A stretch of DNA of 64,000 nt from assembly GCF_005280585.1 (NCBI RefSeq), contig NZ_SZVO01000019.1:116046-180045 (forward strand). The letters run 5' to 3'. Source of the DNA: Dyadobacter frigoris. Lineage in GTDB: Bacteria; Bacteroidota; Bacteroidia; Cytophagales; Spirosomataceae. Under the pieces are notes generated by a model. That model searched no databases, was not told where the DNA came from, and worked only from the letters and a program-made list of their open reading frames with translations. This document shows positions 26,316-35,217 of this stretch, piece after piece. A program made the position numbers and the translations under genes. Every line of letters begins with the position of its first letter. The first letter of the stretch is position 1.

Positions 26316-28094
26316 TTAAGATTGAAGCGCGTGCGTATCTTTTCTCTCTCCGATCTGCTGGCGCCACATGGCATAATAAAGCCCTTTTTCTTCGAGCAGA
26401 GCGTTATGGCTTCCGGTTTCTATAATGTTTCCCTTTTCAAGAACATAAATCCTGTCAGCGTACATAATCGTTGAAAGTCTGTGTGCGATCATAACCGTAA
26501 TATGCTGGCGTTGGCTGGTGATACTTCTGATGGTCGTAGAAATTTCTTCCTCGGTAAGAGAATCAAGCGCGGAGGTAGCTTCGTCAAAAATCATCAAATG
26601 CGGATTTCTCAGAAGTGCCCGGGCAATGGATAAACGCTGGCGTTCACCACCTGACAATTTCAAACCACCCTCACCAATAACGGTGTCAATTCCATTTTCT
26701 GCTCGTAGTAAAAGATTATAACAAGCCGCCTTTTTCAAGACTTCGGTAATTAGTTCGTCTGTGGCAGAAGGATTTACAAACAGCAGATTTTCCTTAATTG
26801 TACCAGAAAATAATTGTGTATCCTGAGTCACAAATCCGATCTGATGTCTTAATTCATCAAAATCTATACTGTTGTCGCTGTGGTTGTTATAATAAATATG
26901 GCCATTGTTGGGATGATATAAACCCACAAGCAACTTAACAAGTGTCGTTTTTCCGGAGCCCGACGGACCAACAAAAGCAATTGTTTCTCCACGTTTTACT
27001 TCAAATGAAATTTCCTCCAGTGCTGGTTTTCTCGCTGTTTGATGCTGGAAATGTACATTTTCAAAACGAAGGGATTCAACGGCATCAATTTTTTCAGGAT
27101 GTTCAGGCTTGCGTTCAATTGGTCTGCTTAGTAATTTTTCAAGATTAATAAGAGAAGCTTCTGCCTCACGATACGACAATATTACGTTTCCCAATTCCTG
27201 TAACGGCGTGAAAATGAAGAAGGAATAAAACTGCATCATCATCATTTGTCCCACCGTAATTTTTTCGTGAAAAACAAAAAACAACAATGAAAACATAATA
27301 CACTGTTGCAGGAAATTTACGAAAGTTCCCTGTATAAAACTTATAGAACGAATGCTTTTAACCTTTTTCAATTCCAGCCTAAGAATTTTAAAAGTGGTAG
27401 CATTCAGACGGCGGATTTCCTGTTGTGTTAGTCCAAGACTTTTTACCAGCTCGATATTTCGCAGAGATTCAGTTGTTGAACCAGCGAGCGCGGTCGTTTC
27501 TTTGACAATATTTTTTTGTACTTCTTTTATTTTTCTGCTTAAAACACTTGTCAGCAAAGCCAGTACGATGGAGCCAATTAAATAGATAACCGGCAGCATT
27601 GGACTCAATTTAAAAGCAATAATGGTAACGAAAACGATACCCACAAGTGTAGCAAAAAGTACATTAACGAAGTTTGTGATGAATTTTTCACAATCTGCCC
27701 GCACTTTTTGAAGAACGGATAGCGTTTCACCACTTCGCTGATCTTCAAAATCCTGATAGGGCAGGCGCAGCGCATGGCGAAGACCGTCTGTATATAAATC
27801 CGCTCCAAATTTCTGGATTACGACATTGACTACATAATCCTGAAAGGCTTTTGCGATTCGGGAAACCATGGCTGCGCCGATGATCATAAGCAAACCCATG
27901 GTGATGCCACGGAAAAATTCATTGCTTAGTCCGTTGTCACGGAAATGCTGCGCTTTATTGGCGAAAGGGTCAATTAATACATTTCCTAAAATGTATGGAT
28001 TCAATAAGGAAAATACCTGATTAATAGATGCAAGCAAAAGTGCAAGGAGTATAAGCCCTTTGTATCGGCTTAAATATTTTAGTAATAATTTCAT
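26316..28094 (-). CDS. ABC transporter, fused permease and ATPase (exporter type)
   Basis: 592 residues from ATG 28094. Residues 1-310 form a six-helix exporter membrane domain (MKLLLKYLSRYKGLILLALL start). Residues 345-590 form the ATPase with Walker A FVGPSGSGKTTLVK, signature KLSGGERQRLSIARA, Walker B HLMIFDEATSALDS and the H-loop VMIAHRLSTI. It acts as a homodimer or a heterodimer with an unlinked partner, exporting lipids or drugs. The substrate is unknown. It is monocistronic, with its own terminator. Confidence 0.93.
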   Translation of the reverse strand: MKLLLKYLSRYKGLILLALLLASINQVFSLLNPYILGNVLIDPFANKAQHFRDNGLSNEFFRGITMGLLMIIGAAMVSRIAKAFQDYVVNVVIQKFGADLYTDGLRHALRLPYQDFEDQRSGETLSVLQKVRADCEKFITNFVNVLFATLVGIVFVTIIAFKLSPMLPVIYLIGSIVLALLTSVLSRKIKEVQKNIVKETTALAGSTTESLRNIELVKSLGLTQQEIRRLNATTFKILRLELKKVKSIRSISFIQGTFVNFLQQCIMFSLLFFVFHEKITVGQMMMMQFYSFFIFTPLQELGNVILSYREAEASLINLEKLLSRPIERKPEHPEKIDAVESLRFENVHFQHQTARKPALEEISFEVKRGETIAFVGPSGSGKTTLVKLLVGLYHPNNGHIYYNNHSDNSIDFDELRHQIGFVTQDTQLFSGTIKENLLFVNPSATDELITEVLKKAACYNLLLRAENGIDTVIGEGGLKLSGGERQRLSIARALLRNPHLMIFDEATSALDSLTEEEISTTIRSITSQRQHITVMIAHRLSTIMYADRIYVLEKGNIIETGSHNALLEEKGLYYAMWRQQIGERKDTHALQS

Positions 28095-28292
28095 TTGTAT
28101 TGGTTTGCAGAATATAGGCTGGTACAATGATCAAACCGAAAAGTGTGACATTTAATTCTGTTAAAATAAAAAAGACATATTACTAATAATGTTTTGAGTG
28201 AAATGTGAAATCAATTTTGTTGATTTTTTCATTATACGCCTGCTGTGTGAAGTGTAAGAAAACCCAAACTTCAATTAAAACCATTACTTAAC

Positions 28293-29426
28293 TTAATTGC
28301 TGAATCTTTTTTTGAAAGAAAAGCCGGGCAGAAACATCGTTATTTCGTTCTTGCTTGTTTCAAGTTGTGCTTCTGTGGCATAAACAAGCATTTTTTGTTC
28401 ATAGTCCCTGATGGCTGCTTCTATGGTTTCAAATTTTCCGTTCGTTAGGTTGTCCGATAAAATTAATGCGTCCGTCAGCCCTATATTTACGCCCTGACCA
28501 GCAAAGGGAGGCATTATATGTGCCGCATCTCCAATAAGCGTTACAGGCAAAGGGCGGTTATTTTTCCAGGGTTTTTCCAGCGGTATTTTTCGCGTTGGCC
28601 ATATAACAAAAGAAGATGTTGAACGGAATAATTGCTTGTAAGATTCATGCCAATGAGGGAATCTGTTTAAAAGGAACGTAATAATGCTGTTGGTATCCTG
28701 AAAGTTTAATCCATTTTCCTGATCCCATTCTTCAGGCTTTTTAAACATTACACCGTAGCTCAATATGCCTCCGTTCCTGGGGTTTGCAACTAATAAATTG
28801 CCTTCGGTTGCAGTCATTAGTATGTTGTCGTTGCAGAGTTGGTAAAACTCTGAACATTTCATTTCCGGCTGAGGTACTTCACCTTGTAAAATAAGTGTTC
28901 CGGTGTATTCGATTTCAGCGTCGGTAACGTGTTTTCTTGCTTTAGTCATTCCCCCGTTAGCGCCGATAACAAGGTCTGCTGTTGCAGTCACATTATTTTC
29001 AAAATGCAAAAGCCATTTTCCGTTGTGTTCTTCAAGTTTTGTAAATTTTCTGTCCCAAACAACTGTATCGCTTGTTAAACTGTCTAGCAGTATTTTTTTT
29101 AAATCGTTTCTGTTGATCTCAGGATTGTCATATTGATCTTGGGAAGTAGGTTTTTTAGAGAACAATACTTTGCCTTGTTCGTCAGCCACGGTTCTTCCCA
29201 TGGGTATGGCCATTGCATAGTAATGTTCCAGCAATCCTGCCTTTTTCATTGCTTCCTGGCCCGAACCTTTATGCAGGTCAAGCGGACCACCCGAAATTCT
29301 TGTTACTGCGTCTTTGTCTCTTTCGTAAACGGTTACATCTATTCCTTTTTGCTGTAATAATTTTGCCATCGTCAGGCCAACTGGTCCCGCACCGATAATG
29401 ACTACTTTTTTATTTTGTAGTAACAA
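28293..29426 (-). CDS. FAD-dependent monooxygenase closely related to TetX
   Basis: About 377 residues, starting at TTG 29426, which aligns with the TetX N-terminus (no ATG is available). It has the FAD dinucleotide motif VVIIGAGPVGLTMAKLLQQ, the TetX-specific DLHKGSGQEAMKKAGLL and NPEINRNDLKKILLDSL, and IGDAAHIMPPFAGQGVNIGL. TetX hydroxylates and inactivates tetracyclines. Compared from memory, Gln192 of TetX is kept (LILQGEV), but Arg213 is Ile (NDNILMT) and His234 is Ser (GILSYGV). The fold is sure; tetracycline activity is doubtful. Confidence 0.9.
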   Translation of the reverse strand: MLLQNKKVVIIGAGPVGLTMAKLLQQKGIDVTVYERDKDAVTRISGGPLDLHKGSGQEAMKKAGLLEHYYAMAIPMGRTVADEQGKVLFSKKPTSQDQYDNPEINRNDLKKILLDSLTSDTVVWDRKFTKLEEHNGKWLLHFENNVTATADLVIGANGGMTKARKHVTDAEIEYTGTLILQGEVPQPEMKCSEFYQLCNDNILMTATEGNLLVANPRNGGILSYGVMFKKPEEWDQENGLNFQDTNSIITFLLNRFPHWHESYKQLFRSTSSFVIWPTRKIPLEKPWKNNRPLPVTLIGDAAHIMPPFAGQGVNIGLTDALILSDNLTNGKFETIEAAIRDYEQKMLVYATEAQLETSKNEITMFLPGFSFKKRFSN

Positions 29427-29567
29427 GATTTTGCATTGTTTAATTATGAAACACAAAATTCGGGAATGCTCCTGGGTTAGGCTTGTATAAATGCGACAAA
29501 ATTGCTTCAGCTCTTACTTTCTTGGATTTTCGCTCAAATTCCCTACCCTGGTAGGGGCTGGAATATC

Positions 29568-29600
29568 AAAAAAACAGCATACTTATCGTGCTGTTTTTTT
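29568..29600 (-). terminator. Intrinsic terminator of the VOC lipoprotein gene
   Basis: Stem AAAAACAGCA/TGCTGTTTTT around a 9-nt loop with T runs on both strands. It lies beyond the 3' end of the VOC lipoprotein gene. A small second hairpin, CCCTACC/GGTAGGG, follows at 29541-29557. Confidence 0.8.
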
Positions 29601-29657
29601 AATATTCTAGTTTTGTAGTAGCGGATTAGTATTAAACAACCTTTGATTGCTCTACTG

Positions 29658-30161
29658 TTAAGGCTCCCACAACTCAATCTTGTTGCCTTCTGCGTCCATA
29701 ATATGTACAAATTTTCCATAGTCGTAAGTCGCAATGCTATCAAGTATGGTTACTCCGTTTTCCTTGAGTTTGTCTACCAATCCTTCAATATTCTGAACCC
29801 GATAATTAATCATAAAATCTTTTTTGGACGGAGCAAAATATTCATCTCCTTTTTTGAAGGGACTCCATTGAAGAGGGATTATTTCCTCAGGTTTGTCAAT
29901 ATCTCTGTATTCAAAACTCACAGAACCCCATTTATTGACATCAAATCCTAAATTTTTGGCATACCATTCTTTTGTATCCTTCGGATTATCCGAAAAAAAG
30001 AAAATGCCGCCAATTCCTGTCACCTTTGGTGTTGTGTCAGCCGATGAAGTTGTGTTTTCTTTCGGGTTTTTGGGATCTTCCATATAGTTTATTTTTTTAG
30101 TTGCTGTGTCACAGCTTGAAAGAAGTACTACAAGCGAAATCATGATCAACAATCGTTTCAT
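29658..30161 (-). CDS. VOC (glyoxalase-like) domain lipoprotein
   Basis: 167 residues. A lipoprotein signal (MKRLLIMISLVVLLSSC, lipobox LSSC) is followed by a short linker and a VOC domain of about 115 residues with GIFFFSDNPKDTKEWYAKNL and, at its end, FVHIMDAEGNKIELWEP. VOC proteins include glyoxalase I, dioxygenases and drug-binding proteins; most are cytoplasmic, so anchoring in the envelope is unusual. The C-terminal Glu of KIELWEP is the usual metal ligand. The substrate is unknown. Confidence 0.85.
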   Translation of the reverse strand: MKRLLIMISLVVLLSSCDTATKKINYMEDPKNPKENTTSSADTTPKVTGIGGIFFFSDNPKDTKEWYAKNLGFDVNKWGSVSFEYRDIDKPEEIIPLQWSPFKKGDEYFAPSKKDFMINYRVQNIEGLVDKLKENGVTILDSIATYDYGKFVHIMDAEGNKIELWEP

Positions 30162-30388
30162 CCTGTTCTATTCGTATAGGTTTGTACTGAATTGTTGTGA
30201 ATGATGCCACTAACTTCTGTGTAGAGGCCATTAAATTACTGCAATCGGGTTAATTTTGCAAGATTGGAATCCAGCTATTTTACCAGCTGGTATTAAATCG
30301 GCAAAAGTAAGTTTTAAAATGCTTTTATTGCCTCATGGTCAGGCTTATTGCGGGCAATAAAAGCATATTTCAAACAAATCGTATGGAA

Positions 30389-31153
30389 TTAAGCAAGTTC
30401 GCCTTGTCCGCCGGTAACAAAATGATTATGTCCGGTGATATAGGAAGCACGGTCAGAAGCAAGAAAAGCAATCATTTCAGCCATTTCCTCTGCTGTACCG
30501 GCTCTGCCGTTAAGGGGGATTCTTGAAAATAACTGCTCCGGGGTAGTGCCCATTGCGGCAGTCAGCAGCTTACGGCCTTCGTCACCTCCGGGGGTTATGA
30601 TCGCTCCCGGGGTTACCAGGTTTACACGTATACCCGCCGGTGCCAGTTCTTTTGCCAAGGATTTGGTATAACTGTTCAGCGCTGCTTTGGACGCCCCGTA
30701 ATGTGCCAGAAAACCATGAAAAGGAAGTAGGCCACCAGCCGATATATTTACAATAGCACCGGAACCGCTTTCACGAAGTGCATTTAATAACGGATTGGTG
30801 ACGCGTACGGCGCTCATAAAATTGATCATCAGGGATTCTATCCACGCATCATCTGGAATTCTTTCAATACCCGGAAGTTTTGCAGTAGCCGCGCCCGCGT
30901 TATTTACCAGGATATCGAGGCCGCCAAGGATTTTCAATGCTTCTTCTGCGACAGCGGTTGCACCCGCAAGTGTACTTATCTCACCTTGAATAAATGTTGC
31001 TCCCGGCGGAGTTTGCTCATGAATTGAACGTGCAGAAACCACTACGGTAGCACCACCGTCAAGCAGGCGTTGTGCTGTTGCTGCGCCAATTCCACGTGAA
31101 CCTCCTGTTACAAGGGCCTTTTTTCCCTTGAACTCATTTGCGTAATCTTTCAT
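30389..31153 (-). CDS. SDR family oxidoreductase
   Basis: 254 residues, classical short-chain dehydrogenase. The cofactor loop is ALVTGGSRGIGAAT, NNAGAA follows, then IVNISAGG and the catalytic Tyr and Lys in HYGASKAALNSY. VARSIHEQ-type sequence after beta-2 suggests NADP preference. It acts in the cytoplasm on an unknown alcohol or ketone. Upstream lie a dyad at 31172-31191 and a CRP-type site at 31244-31259, followed by the gene of a Crp-family regulator on the same strand. Confidence 0.93.
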   Translation of the reverse strand: MKDYANEFKGKKALVTGGSRGIGAATAQRLLDGGATVVVSARSIHEQTPPGATFIQGEISTLAGATAVAEEALKILGGLDILVNNAGAATAKLPGIERIPDDAWIESLMINFMSAVRVTNPLLNALRESGSGAIVNISAGGLLPFHGFLAHYGASKAALNSYTKSLAKELAPAGIRVNLVTPGAIITPGGDEGRKLLTAAMGTTPEQLFSRIPLNGRAGTAEEMAEMIAFLASDRASYITGHNHFVTGGQGELA

Positions 31154-31171
31154 TGTTATCTAACTTTTATA

Positions 31172-31191
31172 CTTTGTCTTGATTGACAAAG
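31172..31191 (-). promoter_or_regulatory. Dyad CTTTGTC-N6-GACAAAG before SDR gene
   Basis: Perfect 7-bp arms with a 6-nt spacer, centred about 28 bases upstream of the SDR start codon. Probably part of the promoter or an operator. No matching site was noticed elsewhere in the window. Confidence 0.45.
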
Positions 31192-31243
31192 CAAAGGTCA
31201 GATAAGCGGCTGAAAGAAAGTGTGAAGTAGGTTACCAAATGAC

Positions 31244-31259
31244 TGTGAACTGGTTCACA
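31244..31259. promoter_or_regulatory. Perfect CRP-type site TGTGA-N6-TCACA
   Basis: The palindrome TGTGAACTGGTTCACA fits the E. coli CRP consensus exactly. It lies between the Crp-family regulator gene (stop at 31270) and the SDR gene, about 90 bases upstream of the SDR start. Confidence 0.6.
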
Positions 31260-31269
31260 TACTTTCAGA

Positions 31270-31860
31270 TCAGCTCTTTGAATTCATTTTTTGATTGCGA
31301 ATTTTAGAGAGAAATTCCCGGGTCATTCCCAAATAGGAGGCGATGATATAAAGAGGAAACCTCTGCAGGAATACCGGATATTTTGCCGCGAATTCTTCAT
31401 ATCGTTCTTCCGCTGAAAGACTTAATTGTGATATAACCCTTCTTTGTATCATAACAGCAATTTGCTGGGCTCTTTTCATCATAACCATTGCGAACTGCGG
31501 TATTTCTTCCAGCAATAATTGCTCACTTTCATAACTCCACTGGATAAGGATACTATCTTCCATGGCTTCAATAAATAAAGTTGCCGGCTCTTGGTACAGG
31601 AAACTGCCGGGATCGCCTATCCAGCCGTCATCCACTGCCAATGAAATAGTATGTTCCTGTCCGTCAATACCTATAAAAAAACCTCTGAGCGCGCCTTCGA
31701 CTACATAAGTGCGATACTTTGACACATATCCGGGTTGTTCGAGGAATTGTTTGCGTTTCACTTTTTTAATACTCAGCACCGAAATAAATAATTCCTTATC
31801 GTGTTCATTAAGCGTGATGTGAGGCGCGATATGGCTGAGTATTGAAGAAAAATCCTGCAT
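31270..31860 (-). CDS. Crp/Fnr family transcriptional regulator
   Basis: 196 residues from ATG 31860 (the frame is open to 31920). A cyclic-nucleotide-binding-like beta barrel (FLEQPGYVSKYRTYVVEGAL, GWIGDPGSFLYQEPATLFIE) is followed by a long helix and the short winged-helix end PLYIIASYLGMTREFLSKIR, typical of Bacteroidota Crp regulators. No Fe-S cysteines. The ligand is unknown. A perfect CRP-type palindrome lies 10 bases after the stop codon, in front of the SDR gene, which is the obvious candidate target. Confidence 0.9.
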   Translation of the reverse strand: MQDFSSILSHIAPHITLNEHDKELFISVLSIKKVKRKQFLEQPGYVSKYRTYVVEGALRGFFIGIDGQEHTISLAVDDGWIGDPGSFLYQEPATLFIEAMEDSILIQWSYESEQLLLEEIPQFAMVMMKRAQQIAVMIQRRVISQLSLSAEERYEEFAAKYPVFLQRFPLYIIASYLGMTREFLSKIRNQKMNSKS

Positions 31861-31936
31861 AGTTTTTAAACAGATAATTGATCCGGAAATCATATGTTTC
31901 CTTTTTACTAAGTTAGTCAAAGTAAAGCGATCAATC

Positions 31937-32086
31937 TTAAAAGTTCTTCAAAAGCTTCCTCATCCAGCCTTCTGGCGTGGTACCCAAGGTACTCCTAAGC
32001 AATTTTATGGTGGCATAAATGTCCGGAACCACCCAGCCGTTTTGTGCGAATTCGAGTCTGGCTATGATCTTATTGATATCGCTCAT
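31937..32086 (-). CDS. Hypothetical small protein, 49 residues
   Basis: ATG 32084-32086 to TAA 31937-31939 encodes a compact, helix-rich peptide: MSDINKIIARLEFAQNGWVV at the start and TPEGWMRKLLKNF at the end. It ends 76 bases upstream of the Crp-family gene on the same strand. It looks protein-like (balanced composition, three Trp-containing turns), but no family is recognised. It may be a fragment of a longer gene. Confidence 0.4.
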   Translation of the reverse strand: MSDINKIIARLEFAQNGWVVPDIYATIKLLRSTLGTTPEGWMRKLLKNF

Positions 32087-32366
32087 CTTTGTTTGCTTTC
32101 AGGTTGTGGATCAGGCAAATTTAAGACAAACGGAGTACTGGTGCAGGGGCATTTGCGACAATATATAGGTAATTTAAGACAATGTGGATGTTTGCGAATC
32201 GAGGATAAACATTATTTACTTATACTTGATGTTAAAGCGAAAGTAGGTTCGTGAAAATTTTGGTTTTTTTGGTTATAAGTACCTGTAATACATTAGATTA
32301 TGAACTACTGCGTCGGTGCTGTGTTCAAATATAACTTCGCACAAACATTAAACTAATTGTAACAAA

Positions 32367-32943
32367 ATGAGGAAGATCAGAATCATGGAACACATCTCAC
32401 TGGACGGCGTGATTCAGCACGAAGATGGTGAAGGCTTCGCACATGGCAATTGGACGGGACCATATAGAACTCCGGCTGGGCTGGAGGCCGTAATGGAGGC
32501 ACAGGGCAGTATCTTCGATCTGTTGCTTGGCCGCCGTACCTACGATATCTGGGCTGGGTTCTGGCCGAATGCCGGGAATAGTCCGATAGCCAATGGCCTG
32601 AATGCTGCGAGGAAATATGTCGCGACACACAGGCCGGACAGCCTCGGATGGGGCCCGGTCGGACACTTAGGGGCGGACATCATTGAGGGTATTCGCGGCG
32701 TCAAGTCAACAGATGGTCCTGACCTGATCCTATGGGGAAGTTCAACGCTGACGTCCGTCTTGCTTGATCAGGGATTGGTCGACGAGGCTGTGCTGCTTGT
32801 ATACCCGGTCTTGCTGGGCCGTGGCAAACGTTTTTTTTAGGACAATGCCGTCCCGCGCGAACTCGCTTTCGTCAGCACGAAGGTTACCTCCACGGGGGGT
32901 GCTCATAAACACTTACCGGCATGTGGGATCGCTGAAATGCTAA
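32367..32943 (+). pseudogene. RibD/dihydrofolate-reductase-like gene with nonsense and frameshift lesions
   Basis: The frame begins RKIRIMEHISLDGVI and runs through LLLGRRTYDIWAGFWP, ILWGSSTLTSVLLDQGL and LLGRGKRFF, where a TAG (32838-32840) stands at the usual Ser codon. It continues in frame as DNAVPRELAFVSTKVTSTG. An extra G in a run of six then shifts the frame; in the next frame VLINTYRHVGSLKC and a TAA at 32941-32943 complete the family's normal end. It is clearly GC-richer than its neighbours, suggesting recent acquisition. The first 157 codons could still be translated. Confidence 0.85.
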
Positions 32944-33031
32944 GTCTGTTACTGAAAAAGGGAATAGGTTTGTCTTCTGTCAATCAGGTTCCGGAGCAAT
33001 TTTATCGCCTTGTTTACGATGCGTTTAAATG

Positions 33032-34186
33032 CTAAAAGGCAACTGTATCGGTATTCCTTTTGCGAATAGCTTCTTCGGTTCTTGGAATAAAACTTTCTTT
33101 TACATTTAGTTCAGCAGTGGCTTGAACTTCTTCAATAAACGGACGCAGATTTTTATTGTAATCCTGAAAAGCCAGTTCAAAATTTCTGTCATGTTTTTCC
33201 AGAGCATCCGCTAATGCAGCCGCCCCAATTATTGACAACGATGCACCTATTCCCGCTGCTGGCGAAGCGCAATAGCCTGCATCGCCCACCAACGCCACTC
33301 TGCCTTTTGTCCACGACGGCATTTTTATTTGACAGAACTTATCAAAGTAAAAATTTTCCGAATTCCTTATTTCTGCCAGTAATTCTTCGGTTCTCCAGCT
33401 TTGCCCGGCAAACTGTTCCAGAATAATTTTTCTTTGTTGCTCTTCATCACGATAATCGTAAGGAATTTCTTTTTCTGAATTAAAACAAAAAATGATATCA
33501 GTCTTATTGTTGTAAGCATTAAGCATAATAGCCTTGTCCGGCACATTATACATTTGCATTGTTTTTTGTTTGATCAATAATTTGTTCAGGATTGTGATCG
33601 AAGAATAGGCTTCAAGAAAATGTGAGTATTCCGATTCGTCACCAAACCAGATTTTTCTTACACCCGAATGTATACCGTCGCAGCCAAATACGAGATCAAA
33701 CGCATGTTCCGAACCATTTTTAAAAGTAACTTGTATATCGTCTTTTGTTTCGTTTAACGCTGTGATACTGTTGTTGAAAATAAATTCAATATCATTTTTT
33801 AGTTTATAAAATAAAATATTCACGAATTTATCCCGTTCAATTTCGATATCATCATCGGGAAGTTCGGCGCCCTCGTTGATCAGTGAAATTGAACCTTCCG
33901 TGATATCTTCGGCATTTTTGAATTCTATCATTTCCACATGCAACCTGTGTGATTTTATTTGCTCAAAAATTCCCATTCGTTTAGCGGCGTCTGCGGCAGT
34001 TCCCTTTATATCAACAGCCCCACCGGCAGTTCGGGGTTCGTTTGCAATTTCAACAACAGTTACTTTGTAACCTATCTTATTCATCCACCAGGCGGTTGAA
34101 AGTCCGGCCATACTGGCACCAGAAACGAGTACGGTTCGCCGCGCAGCGGTATGCCGCCCAACATTTTTTTCTTTTAACGATTCCAT
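33032..34186 (-). CDS. FAD-dependent monooxygenase (PhzS/TetX-like fold)
   Basis: 384 residues from ATG 34186. The FAD motif VLVSGASMAGLSTAWWMNKI has Ser in place of the usual third Gly region. Later come DLVFGCDGIHSGVRK and GRVALVGDAGYCASPAAGIG, the second FAD-contact motif of class A flavoprotein monooxygenases. Such enzymes hydroxylate aromatic compounds or antibiotics with NAD(P)H and oxygen. The substrate is unknown. It is transcribed from the same strand as the AraC-type gene just upstream, with 79 bases between them. Confidence 0.9.
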   Translation of the reverse strand: MESLKEKNVGRHTAARRTVLVSGASMAGLSTAWWMNKIGYKVTVVEIANEPRTAGGAVDIKGTAADAAKRMGIFEQIKSHRLHVEMIEFKNAEDITEGSISLINEGAELPDDDIEIERDKFVNILFYKLKNDIEFIFNNSITALNETKDDIQVTFKNGSEHAFDLVFGCDGIHSGVRKIWFGDESEYSHFLEAYSSITILNKLLIKQKTMQMYNVPDKAIMLNAYNNKTDIIFCFNSEKEIPYDYRDEEQQRKIILEQFAGQSWRTEELLAEIRNSENFYFDKFCQIKMPSWTKGRVALVGDAGYCASPAAGIGASLSIIGAAALADALEKHDRNFELAFQDYNKNLRPFIEEVQATAELNVKESFIPRTEEAIRKRNTDTVAF

Positions 34187-34265
34187 TTTTATACGATTTA
34201 TTTGTAGGTGCAAAGCAACATCGTATAGCAAGGATAAAAAACAGCAATACAAAGTATATATTGGA

Positions 34266-35147
34266 CTAATCGCGGTTTTTGTTGCGGAAAGCCAAAGCAG
34301 TCATTTCTGTAACTTTGGTAAAGAGCCTGGAAAAATAGGGGTAGTCGTCATAGCCCAATTCAGCAGCAATTTCTTTAACCGATTTATCGGAATAATAAAG
34401 CAAACGTTTTGCTTCTAAAATTACACGTTGCTGTATGAGATGAGAAACGGAATAACCTGTCGTGTTTTTAACACATTCGTTCAGGTAGGATGTAGATATA
34501 TTGAGGGTTTGAGCGTATTCTGTCGGTTTTTTGGCAGTGATAAAGTCACGTTCCAACATTTCCCTGAATGCTTTGGTAATAATTTCAAATCTTGAAAGTC
34601 TGTCATTTGATTTAGATTGCTCTAAGTATTGAGAAACAACCAATGCGACCAATGCGTTGCAACTATCTTTTAGCAAAGAATGATATAGTTTGTCATTTTT
34701 CCTTTCAGAAAACTTTATACCCAGTGATACCGCTTCTGAAATAATGGAGAACGTTTCTTCATCTAACGCTAATGGTTTTGCCGGTGTGATATCTTCCAGC
34801 AATTTCAGATATTCAGGATTCAGATTTTCATTATTGATTGCCCAGCTGCTCACTGTTACATTTTCAAATGCTATCATACGATGCACCTGATCCGGGTGCA
34901 TGTAGATGACTGACGAGGGCATAATTTTATACTTTTGAAAATCAATTTCAATGGAAACTGTCCCACTTTCAAGAAGGAAGAAAGAATGACGGTCGTGTCG
35001 ATGTGATTGTTGTGCATCTTCAAAACTGTTTTCGGATGCTTTTTCCAAAGCGCGTAAGTTGATAACAGATATCTTTTCAATGGAAATATCTCCGCCGAAA
35101 TTGTCGGTCATCGTATTTACAGGTATGGATTTGGTTCTTTTACGCAT
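34266..35147 (-). CDS. AraC family transcriptional regulator
   Basis: 293 residues. The N-terminal cupin-like sensor (QSHRHDRHSFFLLESGTVSI, SVIYMHPDQVHRMI) is followed by the two-helix-turn-helix AraC domain: AQTLNISTSYLNECVKNTTG and VKEIAAELGYDDYPYFSRLF. It probably activates or represses the adjacent flavin monooxygenase gene downstream on the same strand. The effector is unknown. Confidence 0.92.
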   Translation of the reverse strand: MRKRTKSIPVNTMTDNFGGDISIEKISVINLRALEKASENSFEDAQQSHRHDRHSFFLLESGTVSIEIDFQKYKIMPSSVIYMHPDQVHRMIAFENVTVSSWAINNENLNPEYLKLLEDITPAKPLALDEETFSIISEAVSLGIKFSERKNDKLYHSLLKDSCNALVALVVSQYLEQSKSNDRLSRFEIITKAFREMLERDFITAKKPTEYAQTLNISTSYLNECVKNTTGYSVSHLIQQRVILEAKRLLYYSDKSVKEIAAELGYDDYPYFSRLFTKVTEMTALAFRNKNRD

Positions 35148-35217
35148 GATCTGTTTACTTCACAATGCAAATTTACTGGTTTGAATGGCTGCTTGCTGAT
35201 GTGAAAATCCTCCGGCG

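Noticed and set aside
32042..32254. 70-codon plus-strand frame before the RibD pseudogene
   Set aside because: Cys-rich, without recognisable fold, and overlaps the better small frame on the minus strand.
32383..32666. Two minus-strand frames of 81 and 89 codons
   Set aside because: They arise because the GC-rich RibD-like pseudogene lacks stops on the other strand.
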